This document shows positions 48,578 through 58,564 of a stretch of 64,000 nt of DNA, one piece after another. Positions within the stretch are counted from its first letter, which is position 1. The number at the start of each line of letters is the position of its first letter. The translations under genes and the position numbers were made by a program. The notes under the pieces are model-generated. The model ran no database searches. It saw only the letters and a list, made by a program, of their open reading frames with translations, and was not told the origin of the DNA. This DNA is from Gemmatimonadaceae bacterium. GTDB taxonomy: Bacteria; Gemmatimonadota; Gemmatimonadetes; Gemmatimonadales; Gemmatimonadaceae. The DNA is taken from the NCBI GenBank assembly GCA_035533015.1, contig DATLUQ010000044.1, positions 62,001-126,000 of the forward strand, given 5' to 3'.

Positions 48578-50768
48578 GGACGAGGAGGAGCAGGGCGCGG
48601 ACTACCGGCGGCGTTCCGTGGTGGATGTCGCGCACGTGCAATTCGGCGAAGGTGCGCACGGCGGTGAGCCATGCGTCGTCTGGCATGCGGGCGTCGGCCA
48701 ATGCCTCGAGCACGCGCTCGGCGCCGGCCCCGAAGGTGGCGGTCGCGACGCGCCGCGCGTCGTGGGCCAGCGGCATCTGGCGCGCGCGCAGGTGCCGCGG
48801 GCTCCGCGATGCGATGGCATCGATGCGGTGCAGCAGGCGCCGGCGGGCGCGCGCGGCCCCGCCACTGGCCAGATCGAGCACGCCGAGCGCCTCGCCCTCC
48901 TCGACCCACGCGGTGATCCGGCGAATTGCGGCCTGCACGGCCGGCGTCTCGACGGGCGCCTCGGTCCCCTCGCCGAGGCGGGCCGCACCGAGCACGGCCT
49001 CGGGCGCATCGCTCGCGTCGTGGCCGACGTCGGCCACCAATTCGGCCCGGCCCTGACGCTCGACGAGCGCCAGCCATCCACCCGTCGCGGCATATACGGC
49101 GGCGACGCAGGGGCCGTCGGCAGGTTCGCCGGCCGAGCGGTCGCGCAGCCAACCCTCGAGCAAACGGTCGAGGCAAGCGCTGACGCGTTGCGGTGGGGGG
49201 ACGTGGAACGGGACGCCGGAGAAGAGGGCGGGCATGATAGTTCCTCGCACGCCGACCGCACGAGCGGCGGCCGCGAGCTTGTCGCGCAGCCGGCGTTCCA
49301 GACCGAGCAACCGGTCGGCCGGGGCCGGCGGGCGCAGCGCGTACACGTGCACTTCCGCGTGCGGCGAGGCAAGACGGCGCACGCGGCCCACGCGCTGCTC
49401 GAATCGCGCCGGGCTCCACGGCAGATCGGCGTGCACCACCACGCTCGCGTCCTGCAGGTTCACGCCCTCGCTCAGCAGGTCGGTGGTGATGAGCATCGAC
49501 ACGCGCTCGGCGGGCGCCGTGGTGGCCTGTCCCCCGGGTGCGAACCGGGCCAGTAGTTCGCGGCGCGTGACACGGCCGCCGGCCACGAATCCGCCGCGGT
49601 CGGTGAGCATGGCGATGCCGCCACCGGGACGCAGGCGAGCATACATCGCGGCCACGGTGGCGGCGAACTCGGCGAACACCACGATCCGAGCGCCGGGATG
49701 CGCGGACCGGATGCGCCGCAGCGCGGCGGCGCGTGCGGCGTCGGGATCGAGGCCCGACGGGAGCCGATGAAGGAACCCGGCCACCGCGTCGGCATGGCGT
49801 TGGCTGGCCCGCCGCAACCGCGCGGCGTGCACGGTGACCGTGTCGGAGGCGAGCTGGGGAAAGGCGAGTTGGAGCACGCCGTCGGCGTAGCTCCAGGCGC
49901 GTAGCTCCTGTCGCGACGGGTGACGGCCGGCGCGCAGCGCCTCGCCCAGGGCTTCGGCCTGGGCGAGCCGGCGGCGCAACGCGGCCCGCAGCGCCGCCCG
50001 ACTCGATGCCCATTGCCGCGCCAGCGAGATCGTGAGCAGGGCGCCGCCATCGCCGCCGTCGCGCGGCGGAAGGGGCGGCGGCAGACGGGTGATTGCCTCG
50101 AGCACGGCGGCGTCGTCGCCCACCTCCACCCAGCGCACACGGCCGAGCCGCGGCAATGCCGGCGCTCCATCTTCCGCGCCGCCGTCCGTGCTGTCGCGCT
50201 TCACGACGAAGTGCGCCAGTTCCTGCTCGTCGGCCGTCCACGCGCGGTGGCCGAGGAATAGCGCCAGTTCGGCGCGCAGGTCGTCGGTGCGGTTGTGAAC
50301 CGGAGTGGCCGAGAGGAGCAGGACGGGGGGGCGCGCACACAGCGCGGCGAGGGCACCGTACCGTTTGGTAGCGGGGTTGCGCGCGTGATGCGCCTCGTCG
50401 AGGATCACGAAGTCGGCGACGGGAGGAAGAGCGCCGCGGCTCAATGCCTGGTACGAGACGAATCGGGCGTGGACCCCCGCGGCGGCGAGGGCATCGTGCC
50501 ACATGGTGCGCAGACCGGCCGGCGCGACGACGACGAGTCGGGCCGAACCGCGTGCCACGGAGAGGGCCGTGTAGGTCTTGCCGAGGCCGACTGGATCGGC
50601 AAGGAGTGCCCCCCGCGCCTCACCGAGCAGCGTGCGCAGGCGCGCGGCGGCGGCGCGTTGGTGTGGGTGGAGAACGACCGTCCCGAGCGCGTCGCGACCC
50701 TGCGCACCGAGCCAGCGCCCGGCGATCGCGGCGCGCACTTCGGGCGCCGGCGTGGCGCGCCAGGTCAT
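48537..50768 (-). CDS. SNF2/DEAH-type helicase of a two-gene methyltransferase unit
   Basis: The 743-residue protein is an SF2 ATPase of the SNF2-like branch: PHQRAAAARL (Q-like motif at 35-45), Walker A ADPVGLGKTYTAL at 57-69, DEAH in FVILDEAHHARNP, SATP, then VVFAEFAATV, LLSEGVNLQDASVVVHADLPWSP and motif VI EQRVGRVRR. A C-terminal region of about 250 residues has no nuclease motif that I can see. Its ATG overlaps the stop of the methyltransferase gene by ATGA, so the two are made together. It may be the motor of a DNA defence system, similar in role to DrmD of DISARM, but no other DISARM gene is here. Confidence 0.88.
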   Translation of the reverse strand: MTWRATPAPEVRAAIAGRWLGAQGRDALGTVVLHPHQRAAAARLRTLLGEARGALLADPVGLGKTYTALSVARGSARLVVVAPAGLRTMWHDALAAAGVHARFVSYQALSRGALPPVADFVILDEAHHARNPATKRYGALAALCARPPVLLLSATPVHNRTDDLRAELALFLGHRAWTADEQELAHFVVKRDSTDGGAEDGAPALPRLGRVRWVEVGDDAAVLEAITRLPPPLPPRDGGDGGALLTISLARQWASSRAALRAALRRRLAQAEALGEALRAGRHPSRQELRAWSYADGVLQLAFPQLASDTVTVHAARLRRASQRHADAVAGFLHRLPSGLDPDAARAAALRRIRSAHPGARIVVFAEFAATVAAMYARLRPGGGIAMLTDRGGFVAGGRVTRRELLARFAPGGQATTAPAERVSMLITTDLLSEGVNLQDASVVVHADLPWSPARFEQRVGRVRRLASPHAEVHVYALRPPAPADRLLGLERRLRDKLAAAARAVGVRGTIMPALFSGVPFHVPPPQRVSACLDRLLEGWLRDRSAGEPADGPCVAAVYAATGGWLALVERQGRAELVADVGHDASDAPEAVLGAARLGEGTEAPVETPAVQAAIRRITAWVEEGEALGVLDLASGGAARARRRLLHRIDAIASRSPRHLRARQMPLAHDARRVATATFGAGAERVLEALADARMPDDAWLTAVRTFAELHVRDIHHGTPPVVRALLLLVPTSRLSAVAADPP

Positions 50769-53700
50769 GCTGCGGTCCAGGTGAGCAGCGCGGCCAGGTC
50801 GGAATGCTCCAGGCGGTAGGCGTGGAGCACTGCGTCGGTGAGCACGCTGTGCGGCACGTGCTCCCGTTCGGGTCGCTCCGCGATGCCGGCCGCCAGCGGG
50901 GCGAGCGTCCTGCGCGCGCGGAGCCAGTCGCGCGGCAGCGGCAGGCGGCCCACGGTCCAGGCGAGATAACGGCGGAATCCGCCGCGTGCCGGCTCGGCTA
51001 GCGCATTCAACCACGCGGCAGCGACGGCCGAGTTCAGGATCGCCGCCAGCGTGCGAGCGTCGTCGAGGTCCTGGCATCGCGCCACGTAACAGGTGTTGAG
51101 GGGCACGCGGCGGTCGCCGGCGTCGAGGATGACGGCGCGCGGACGGCGCCCGAAGTCCGCCCATACCACGCGCGGCCGATCGCACGCCGCGCCCTCGGTG
51201 CGAAACAGCGTCCACCAAAGCCGGGCGTTCCGGGCGTCGCTGCGCGCGCGCAGACGGCGCTTGTACCGTCCGAGCCAGCGGGCCGTGCGGGCGGGCAGTT
51301 CGGTCAGAGGCGCCCCCCGCGCATCGCAGGTCCAGACGATGTGGTCCATTCCCGTGTCGGCGCTCCAGGCGCGCACGGCTTCGCCGCGTATGGCGGGGCG
51401 AAGCAGCGCGGCTTCCACCTCTCCCGTCCGGCCGCCGGCGGCGCGGACGCAGGCCACGCCGCCACGGCGGTCCACGACCTCGACCACGAAGGCGTCATTG
51501 CACCCGCTCTTCACGCCGAGCAGCGGGCGACCCACCGCGGTTTCAAGAAATGGTATACCAACGGCCGCCAGGTAGTCGACGGCCTGGCGGACAGGCGGTG
51601 GCAACAACAGCCACGGGCTGCCGGGCGTGTGGTCGAGGGCGAGGGAGCCCGACTCGGCGCGCCACTGCACGACCGTCGCGCGCTTCCCCGCGGCGACGGT
51701 CACCGTGGGCGGGTGCTCGGTACCACGCTCCGGCGCCCGGGCTGCGACGATCGAGGGATACACCGCCGCGTCGAACAGGGCGGGGGCGTTGGAGAGATCC
51801 TCCACGTGGAGGAGCGAGAGCCGCTCGTGCAGCAGCCGTCGCACGCCGCCGCCGGCCAGCGAGCACCAGAGCTTGGCCGGTACGAGGAGCGCCAGCGCAC
51901 CCCCCGGGCAGAGGAGCGCGGCGCTGCGCTCTACGAACAGCGCTGATAGGTCGACCTGGCCCGCAAAGCCCGAGCCGGCGTGCGCGGCTTGGGCGCCGGA
52001 GGCCCACGACGCGTTGCGGAATACGGTGTAATTCCGCCGCAGGGCGGCCCGCTCGTGTGCCGGCACGCGATGAAGTCGCACCCATGGCGGATTGCCGACG
52101 ATCAGTTGAAAGCCTCCGTCCGCGGCGACATCGGCGAAATGGGCGCCGAACGAGAACGGCAATGCTCCGCCGTCGGCCAGCCGGCGGCGCTCGTGTCGCA
52201 ACGCTGCGGCGCGCGATCGCAGGTCGGTGAGCGTGCGGCGATCGTCGGCGGTCAGGCCACGTCGCTCACCGAACAGGTCGGGGCCGCGCCCAGCGAGTAC
52301 CAACTCGCGGCGCGCATGCTGGACCCCGGTGATCGCGCGATCGAGCATGGTGAGCGCTCGGGACCGCTCGGCGCGGTCCAACGCGCGGGCGAGCGCAGCT
52401 TTGTGGACGCCCGTGGCCCCGGCGTAGCGGCGCCGGGCCGTCGCGAGTTCCCCCGGTCGCGCGACCAGCGTGGCGCCGGCATCGAAGGGGGTTCCCGATA
52501 GCGCGTCACCCACGCGCACGTTGCGGTCGAGATTGGGCAAGGGCGCAACGGCCATCGGGTCGGCAACCTCGCTCTCGATCACCACGGACAGCCACAGCCG
52601 CAGCTCGCAGAGCCAGACCGCCATGGGATTCCGGTCCACGCCGAAAACGGAGCGCGTCAGCGCGTCGCGGCGGATCTCGCTCACCGACCGTGGATCGCCG
52701 AGCTGGGCGCGCAGGTCCGCGATGCGCTGCAGCGCATGAACGAGAAAGGCGCCCGAGCCGCAGGCCGGATCGAGCAGCGTGAGGCGACCGAGGCGGGTGA
52801 GCACCGCCGGCCGGTCGGCCCGGGTGACCTGCTCGCCGGCGAGCAGGCACGCGGTGTCGTCCTCGGCCAGCCCGGCGGTGCGCAGGGCTTCGCCGAGCGC
52901 GAGGTCGGTTACGCGGCCCACCAGGGACTGCGGCGTGAAGAACGCCCCGCTGTCGCGCCGGTCGTCCGAGGCCATGAGTGATTCGAAGGCGCGCCCCAGC
53001 ATTTCCGGATCCACCGCGGCATCGCTCCAGGTGGCGGATTCCTCGCGCGCGGTGAAGCGGTAACGGGCAAACAGATCGCCGAGCAACGCGCCCAAAGCAT
53101 CGTCGGCAAAGTGGAGCTCGCGGTGACGGCGCTCGAGCGGCGTGGGCGTGAACAGCCCGCCGTTGAGAAACGGCACGTGGCCGAAGGCGAGTGCGGTAGA
53201 TGCGCGACGCCCGCGAGGCGTGTTGAGCGTGCCGAAGAACAAGGGTCGCAGGGTGCGCGCGTGGAATCCGCCGCCGCGTCCCATGCGCTGGTCGAACAGG
53301 CGGGTCAGGAAGTTTCGGTGTCCGTCGAGCCAGCCCTTGGCTTCGAGAAACGCCAGAAAGAGGAGCCGCGACGAGTGGAGCAGGGCCAACTCCCGGCGCT
53401 CCGCCGCGGGTGCGGTGCGCGACGCCGAATCCGCGATGGCCGCCACGCGGCGCTCGAGTTCGCGATAGAAGCGACGCCCGAGCGCGTCGCGGCCGAGCAC
53501 CTCGCACCACCGCAGATGCAGGAGTCCGTCGTCGCCGCAGGCGGCGGCGGCGAGCGTGCACAGCGTTTCGGCGTCGCTGTCGATCACCCGCGCCCGGTCG
53601 ACGATGAGGGAGCGCACCCGCGGCGGCCGCCGGTCTCCGTTCCAGGCGGCGAAAGCGACGGCGCCGTCGCGATGGTCGGTGAGCGCGAGCAGCCAGAATA

Positions 53701-53977
53701 CGTGCGGGGCGCGCGACTGGAGTCGCGCGGCGATGCGCGGAATCTGTTCGCGTATGGGCGCGCCGTCCCGCACCCGAGCGACGAGCGCGCGGACGGCGCC
53801 TGGGCCGGCGGCCACGTGAACCTCACTCAACGTCGACGCGAGACCGATGGCCGATCGCTGGTCGGCATCGAGGGCGCGGGCCGGCCCGCGAACGCCGATC
53901 GCGTGGAGCAGTGTGGAGAGGGCGGCGGTGGAATCCGCGCTGGCGAGGAGGACCGCGGCCGTACGAAGCGTGAGCAC
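50765..53977 (-). CDS. Eco57I-type adenine-specific DNA methyltransferase
   Basis: The 1070-residue protein is a large N6-adenine methyltransferase: SGAFFTPQSLVGRVTDL at about 343-359, the AdoMet motif LTLLDPACGSGAFLVHAL (DPACGSG at 403-409), VFGVDRNPMAVWLCELRLWL and the catalytic NPPW at 629-632 in FQLIVGNPPWVRL. The C-terminal half is a target-recognition-like region (PFLETAVGRPLLGVKSGCNDAFVV). The first 150 residues resemble the N-terminal domain of type IIG/PglX-like enzymes, without a clear PD-ExK nuclease site. It starts with GTG 53977 and is coupled to the helicase gene. A DNA modification and defence role is likely. Confidence 0.87.
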   Translation of the reverse strand: MLTLRTAAVLLASADSTAALSTLLHAIGVRGPARALDADQRSAIGLASTLSEVHVAAGPGAVRALVARVRDGAPIREQIPRIAARLQSRAPHVFWLLALTDHRDGAVAFAAWNGDRRPPRVRSLIVDRARVIDSDAETLCTLAAAACGDDGLLHLRWCEVLGRDALGRRFYRELERRVAAIADSASRTAPAAERRELALLHSSRLLFLAFLEAKGWLDGHRNFLTRLFDQRMGRGGGFHARTLRPLFFGTLNTPRGRRASTALAFGHVPFLNGGLFTPTPLERRHRELHFADDALGALLGDLFARYRFTAREESATWSDAAVDPEMLGRAFESLMASDDRRDSGAFFTPQSLVGRVTDLALGEALRTAGLAEDDTACLLAGEQVTRADRPAVLTRLGRLTLLDPACGSGAFLVHALQRIADLRAQLGDPRSVSEIRRDALTRSVFGVDRNPMAVWLCELRLWLSVVIESEVADPMAVAPLPNLDRNVRVGDALSGTPFDAGATLVARPGELATARRRYAGATGVHKAALARALDRAERSRALTMLDRAITGVQHARRELVLAGRGPDLFGERRGLTADDRRTLTDLRSRAAALRHERRRLADGGALPFSFGAHFADVAADGGFQLIVGNPPWVRLHRVPAHERAALRRNYTVFRNASWASGAQAAHAGSGFAGQVDLSALFVERSAALLCPGGALALLVPAKLWCSLAGGGVRRLLHERLSLLHVEDLSNAPALFDAAVYPSIVAARAPERGTEHPPTVTVAAGKRATVVQWRAESGSLALDHTPGSPWLLLPPPVRQAVDYLAAVGIPFLETAVGRPLLGVKSGCNDAFVVEVVDRRGGVACVRAAGGRTGEVEAALLRPAIRGEAVRAWSADTGMDHIVWTCDARGAPLTELPARTARWLGRYKRRLRARSDARNARLWWTLFRTEGAACDRPRVVWADFGRRPRAVILDAGDRRVPLNTCYVARCQDLDDARTLAAILNSAVAAAWLNALAEPARGGFRRYLAWTVGRLPLPRDWLRARRTLAPLAAGIAERPEREHVPHSVLTDAVLHAYRLEHSDLAALLTWTAA

Positions 53978-54091
53978 GCGGCCACGCTACGGACCGGCCG
54001 GCGCGTGACCGCCACCAAGGCAACGCGGCCCGGCGCAAAAGGGCGCCGGGCCACAGGCTACATCGCCGGGGTGCCGTCGAGGCGGGCGACG

Positions 54092-56209
54092 CTAGGGCAG
54101 CGGGGAGGCGGTGAACGACACGACCAGCGACCGCGGCATTCCGGGTTCGAAGGCCAGCGGCACCCCGTTTGCCAGGTCGGGATTGAGGAACGCCGAACTG
54201 ATATATCGACGATTGGCGAGATTCTCCACGGTCACGAAGCCACGAAGCCCGATGCCGCCCGCGCGCAGTACCGGCTGCCGAGCCTCGATCGTGAGATTGA
54301 CCACTGTATGTCCGGGTATGGGGACCTGGTTGGCATCGTCGGCGTAGTAGGGCCCGGCGTGTTCGATGCCGAGCTTGAGGCGCAGCGCATGTAGCTCGTG
54401 CATTTCGACGCCGGCCTCGAGGTTGACCATGACGTCGGGTACGCCCATGACCTTGTGACCGCTGTAGTCCGCGGCCGCGCCGGGGGCGCCCAGGTAGATG
54501 GAGTCTACGACGTAGTCCACGTAGCGGTTGTGCGACCAGGTGACCGCGGCGCCGCCGAACAGGCCGCGCGGGCCCTGCGCGGTGAGGCCAAGTTCGGCTC
54601 CGCGCCGGCGGGCGCGGCCCGCGGTGAGGTAGAACCGCCCGCCGTTGTACGGCACGATTTCGTTGACGACCTCGGTATCGTACAGCGCGATGTCATACGA
54701 TATCCAGAATGGCACCAGTTGGGCCAGGGCCTGCTTGTACCCCACTTCGTAGGTCGTGGACCGTATGGGATCGAGCAGCGGGTTGATACCGGGGGCGGGG
54801 GATCCGGGTACGGGATCGGTCTCGTTGCCGGCCGGCACCTCGATGCCGCCGCCCACGCTTGCGTACAGGCTCGACGTGGCCGATACCCGCCAGGTCGCCC
54901 CCAGTTTGGGTGTCACCCCCACGAACGAGCGGCGGTCGTTGAGGGCGGGATCGACGAAGTTGTTCGCGTAATAGGTGACGTTGTCGAGGCGCGCGCCGGC
55001 CGACACGGTGAACCGGTCGTCGAGCGAGAGTTGGGCTTCGCCGAAGACGCCCAGATTATTGGCGCCCTCGCCCTTGTTGTCGCGCAATTCAGTGCCGCGC
55101 TGGCCGTCGACCAGCGAATAGAACAGGATGGCGCCGTCCTGGTAGGCTTCGTCGGCGCCGACGGCCACGCGCACGTCGTGCCTCGGGGCCAGCGCGAACG
55201 TGTGCCGTCCAACCACGTTGCCGCCCACGTGGTAGCGCGTGAAATCGCGGAACGTGTTACGCTCCGACCGCTGCAGGTACTTGGGACTCGCGAACACCAT
55301 GCCCGACACCGTCGTTGTCGAGTCGACATCGTGCTCCACCGTGGCGCCGAGTCGGGCGATGCGGTTGTAGCGCCGCTCGTCGTGCGATGCGTAGGTCGCG
55401 TTCGCCCGCCGGGGGTCGGCCTGCGCTTCGCCCCACGTGAGCGGGCCCGGAATGCGGAACAGATTGTTCGTCCCCGAGGCATAGAAACCGACCCGCGTGT
55501 TCGGGCCGACGTCGCCCACCAGGCCGGCGTTGAACAGTGCGCGCCGCGCCGCCGAGTGGTCACGCCAGCCGTCGAACGAAGTGTTCGTGAAGTTCACGAA
55601 CGCCACGCCCGTTCCGATCGGGCCCGAGGCCCGCGCCGCGTAGCGTGCCAGCCCGAACGCGCCGAACATCGACTGGACCTCGAGTGCCGGCGCAGTGGAT
55701 GCCGGGACCGTGCGCACGTTGATCACGCCACCCGCGGCGTTGCCCCAGTCGGCGGAGGCATTGGAGCGAATCACCTCGATGCCTTCGGCAGCGGCGAGAT
55801 CGATCTGGTCGAACGCCGTGCGTCCATCCGGTTCCGTCTCGGGAATCCCGTCTATGAGGACGCGCACGCCGCGTGACGTGCCGGCATTGGAGCGGTCGCC
55901 GGCCCCGCGCGCGCCGAATCCGCGGATGACCAGTCGCACGTCGCTCGTTCCATAGCGTGACTGGGCAACCACGCCCGGAACCAGGGTGAGCGCCTCATCG
56001 AGCCCGAATCCGCGCAGCCCCCTCAGTTCGGGTGCCGACACCGTGGTGATCGCGAGCGGCGTCTCGAGGATCAACGACGGCGCGCGGGTCGCCGTGACGG
56101 TCACGCCGGGGAGCGTCGCGGTGCTGTCCGGCGTCCGGGGTTTCTGTGCGGAGGCGTCGGGCGCGAACAGCGCGCCCAGGGCCGCCAGCCGCATGGCCAG
56201 CGATCGCAT
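54092..56209 (-). CDS. TonB-dependent outer-membrane receptor
   Basis: About 705 residues. A signal peptide (MRSLAMRLAALGALFAPDASAQ) precedes the TonB box region (LPGVTVTATRAPS) and the plug domain (PLAITTVSAPELRGLRG, VRLVIRGFGARG, RVLIDGIPETEPDG, IEVIRSNASADWGNAAGGVINVRT). The rest is a 22-strand-type barrel with alternating aromatic strands. It ends in RSLVVSFTASPLP, without the classic terminal Phe. It imports a metal chelate, vitamin or glycan; the substrate is not evident. The TonB protein at 29 kb may serve it. ATG 56209 begins the signal peptide. Confidence 0.92.
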   Translation of the reverse strand: MRSLAMRLAALGALFAPDASAQKPRTPDSTATLPGVTVTATRAPSLILETPLAITTVSAPELRGLRGFGLDEALTLVPGVVAQSRYGTSDVRLVIRGFGARGAGDRSNAGTSRGVRVLIDGIPETEPDGRTAFDQIDLAAAEGIEVIRSNASADWGNAAGGVINVRTVPASTAPALEVQSMFGAFGLARYAARASGPIGTGVAFVNFTNTSFDGWRDHSAARRALFNAGLVGDVGPNTRVGFYASGTNNLFRIPGPLTWGEAQADPRRANATYASHDERRYNRIARLGATVEHDVDSTTTVSGMVFASPKYLQRSERNTFRDFTRYHVGGNVVGRHTFALAPRHDVRVAVGADEAYQDGAILFYSLVDGQRGTELRDNKGEGANNLGVFGEAQLSLDDRFTVSAGARLDNVTYYANNFVDPALNDRRSFVGVTPKLGATWRVSATSSLYASVGGGIEVPAGNETDPVPGSPAPGINPLLDPIRSTTYEVGYKQALAQLVPFWISYDIALYDTEVVNEIVPYNGGRFYLTAGRARRRGAELGLTAQGPRGLFGGAAVTWSHNRYVDYVVDSIYLGAPGAAADYSGHKVMGVPDVMVNLEAGVEMHELHALRLKLGIEHAGPYYADDANQVPIPGHTVVNLTIEARQPVLRAGGIGLRGFVTVENLANRRYISSAFLNPDLANGVPLAFEPGMPRSLVVSFTASPLP

Positions 56210-56285
56210 TGTCGAATGGGTTGCTTGTGGGGGGACAAGCCCATGCATCCGAACCAGACGGATACGCGAATGATAATCGATGTGG

Positions 56286-57479
56286 CTAGTGAACGGTGTA
56301 CCTCCGCCCTTTCCACTCCACCCGCGGTCCGCGGGCGAGCGCCACCACTACTATATAGAGCACCACCGCCAGTCCCAGCGGATACAACAGGGCGTACCAG
56401 ACCGGCAGCTTGGCGAACCGGTAGAACCCGATCCACATCGGCAGCGAGGCGACGATGCCGAGCACGCCCCAGAGGGACGCGCCCGGCGAGACGATGCCGG
56501 CCAGCCCGGCGAGCAGGGCGGCCGCCGGCGCGAGGCCGAACAGTGGCCCGGCCACGAGGACCAGCGGAAACAACGCCCGTCCCCACGGACCTCCGGGCAC
56601 GGCCTCCCGTCCGCCCGCGTATACGTTCTTGGTCCACCCGCGTACGATCTCGCTCAGCGACGTGTACATGCGCGTGGAGAGCTGGTCGATGCCCAGCACG
56701 AGGGCGATGCGCCGCCGTTGCTCCACGAACCGCTGGGCGAGCGCCAGATCCTCCGCCACCTTGTCGCGCACGGCTTCGTGGCCCCCCGACGCGTCGTAGG
56801 CGTCGCGCCGAATGAAGATGCATTGGCCGTTGGCAATCACGTCGCTGGGATTCGTCGCCGCATTCACCCGCTCGGTGCCGCCGTAGCGGGCCACGAGCAG
56901 GGCGAAGAACTGCGGCTGCACCACGCGTTCCCAGAACGTGCCGAGTTCCTGTCTCCCCGCCACGGTGAGCAGTTCGGAGCCGCGCCCGCGCATGGCGTTC
57001 ACCGATCGCGGAATCAGGTCGGGGCCGTGCTCGGTGTCGGCATCGGTGAACAGCAGGATCTCGCCCGTGGCGATCGCGGCCCCCGTCGCGCAGGCCCACT
57101 GCTTGCCGAACCACCCTTCCGGCAGCGGCGGCGGAACGATCACCCGCACGCGCACATCGCTCTCGGCCACCGCGCGGGCGAGTCCGCCGGTGCCGTCGCT
57201 CGAGTGGTCATCCACCACGATCACCTCCAGCGCCGGATGCGAGGTGGCGAGGACGGAGCGCAGGCAGCGCTCAATGTTGCGCGCTTCGTCGCGGGCCGGG
57301 ATCACCACCGAGAGTAACGGCACCGGCGGCGCAACGACGTCGGACCACTCATCGAGCCGGCGGGAGTGACGCGCGCGCAGCACCATGACCAGCGGCGCGA
57401 TCGCCCATGGGAGCGCGGCGAGCAACGCGACGCCGAGACTCACAGGGCGGCGGTCGAGGGGGTAGGGCTGGGGGCCCAA
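56286..57479 (-). CDS. Family 2 glycosyltransferase with C-terminal membrane helices
   Basis: The 397-residue protein has one N-terminal helix, a GT-A domain (LLSVVIPARDEARNIERCLRSVLA, LEVIVVDDHSSDGTGGLA, GEILLFTDADTEHGPDL with the DxD, and a QRFVEQRRR acceptor helix) and three or four C-terminal helices. This is the layout of bacterial GT2 enzymes related to carotenoid glycosyltransferase CrtQ and HpnB. The acceptor is probably a membrane lipid. The frame begins at a TTG (57479); GTG 57443 is an alternative. No carotenoid genes are beside it. Confidence 0.87.
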   Translation of the reverse strand: MGPQPYPLDRRPVSLGVALLAALPWAIAPLVMVLRARHSRRLDEWSDVVAPPVPLLSVVIPARDEARNIERCLRSVLATSHPALEVIVVDDHSSDGTGGLARAVAESDVRVRVIVPPPLPEGWFGKQWACATGAAIATGEILLFTDADTEHGPDLIPRSVNAMRGRGSELLTVAGRQELGTFWERVVQPQFFALLVARYGGTERVNAATNPSDVIANGQCIFIRRDAYDASGGHEAVRDKVAEDLALAQRFVEQRRRIALVLGIDQLSTRMYTSLSEIVRGWTKNVYAGGREAVPGGPWGRALFPLVLVAGPLFGLAPAAALLAGLAGIVSPGASLWGVLGIVASLPMWIGFYRFAKLPVWYALLYPLGLAVVLYIVVVALARGPRVEWKGRRYTVH

Positions 57480-57664
57480 ATGCGGGGCGATGCGGGCACG
57501 CCCGAAAGGTGGGCGCTGCGCGCTGGTTGAGGAAAGGGGGCGCAGGCGCGTCCGGCGGCGTCAGATAGGATCGTTGATGCGTGGCGGTGTGCCGGCTCGC
57601 GTTGACCCCACAGCGCCAACCGTCTACGTTCGTCGTTCATGTGGCACTCCACTCGCGTCGCAGC

Positions 57665-58564
57665 ATGAGGCGCCCACCAGCGCTCGCCCCCGGGGCCCGT
57701 GTGGCGCTGGTGTGTCCTTCGGGGCCGCTCGCCGGGCCCGACGATCTCGACCGTGCCCAAGCCAACGCCCGCGCCATGGGGTGGGAGCCCGTCCCCGGCC
57801 AGTGGGTGCTCGCGCGCGACGGGTACCTCGCGGGTACCGATCAGCAGCGACTCGACGACCTCAACGCCGCGCTGCGCGACGACTCGATCGATGGCATCTG
57901 GTGCGTGCGGGGCGGTTACGGCTCCATGCGGCTGCTCGAGGGCATCGAATACAGTGCCTTGCGCCGCCGCCCTCGCGCCCTCATGGGGTATTCCGACATC
58001 ACAGCGCTGCACTCGGCCATCGGTATGCGTTGCGATCTGGTGACGTATCACGCTCCCGTGGCGCGGGGCGACCTGACGCCGTTCACGCGCGCGTCGCTGG
58101 AGCGGGCGGTGGTGCAGCGCGCCGATTCGTGCGGACGGGCCGACGGCGCCCGGACGCTGCGGGGCGGCCGGGTGCGCGGACGCGTGGTGGGGGGCAATCT
58201 CGCCTTGCTGGCGGCGCTGGCCGGCACCGCCTTCGCGCCCAACTACGATCGGGCGATCATCGTCATCGAAGACGTGAATGAGGACGTGTACCGCATTGAG
58301 CGCATGCTGCTCACCCTCCGTCTGGGCGACGCCTTCGCGACCTGCGTGGGGCTGGTGTTCGGGGCGTTCACCAACACGCCGGCTGAACGCCCCGACCACG
58401 GCGGCTCGCGGCCGCTCGATGCGGTGCTGCAGGAGATCGCCGACCAGCTGGGCATTCCGTGCATTTCGGGCGCGCCCGTGGGGCACATCGCCGACCAGTG
58501 GACGGTTCCGCTCGGAGCGGAGGCGGAGCTGGACGCGGACTCACAACTGATGGCAGCAGAGTAG
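57665..58564 (+). CDS. ldcA: LD-carboxypeptidase (peptidase S66)
   Basis: The 299-residue protein is a S66 muramoyltetrapeptide carboxypeptidase-like enzyme: ARVALVCPSGPLAG, IWCVRGGYGSMRLL, the catalytic Ser in LMGYSDITALHSAI, VVGGNLALLAALAG, the acid IIVIEDVNEDVYRIERML and GAPVGHIADQWTVPLG with the His. It removes D-Ala from recycled tetrapeptides in the cytoplasm during peptidoglycan recycling. ATG 57665 starts the conserved strand. A multi-unit hairpin repeat follows the stop. Confidence 0.93.
   Translation: MRRPPALAPGARVALVCPSGPLAGPDDLDRAQANARAMGWEPVPGQWVLARDGYLAGTDQQRLDDLNAALRDDSIDGIWCVRGGYGSMRLLEGIEYSALRRRPRALMGYSDITALHSAIGMRCDLVTYHAPVARGDLTPFTRASLERAVVQRADSCGRADGARTLRGGRVRGRVVGGNLALLAALAGTAFAPNYDRAIIVIEDVNEDVYRIERMLLTLRLGDAFATCVGLVFGAFTNTPAERPDHGGSRPLDAVLQEIADQLGIPCISGAPVGHIADQWTVPLGAEAELDADSQLMAAE

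Noticed and set aside
48537-53977. DISARM class 1 call
   Set aside because: Only a methyltransferase and an SNF2-like helicase are present, in the opposite gene order, with no drmA, drmB or drmC nearby.
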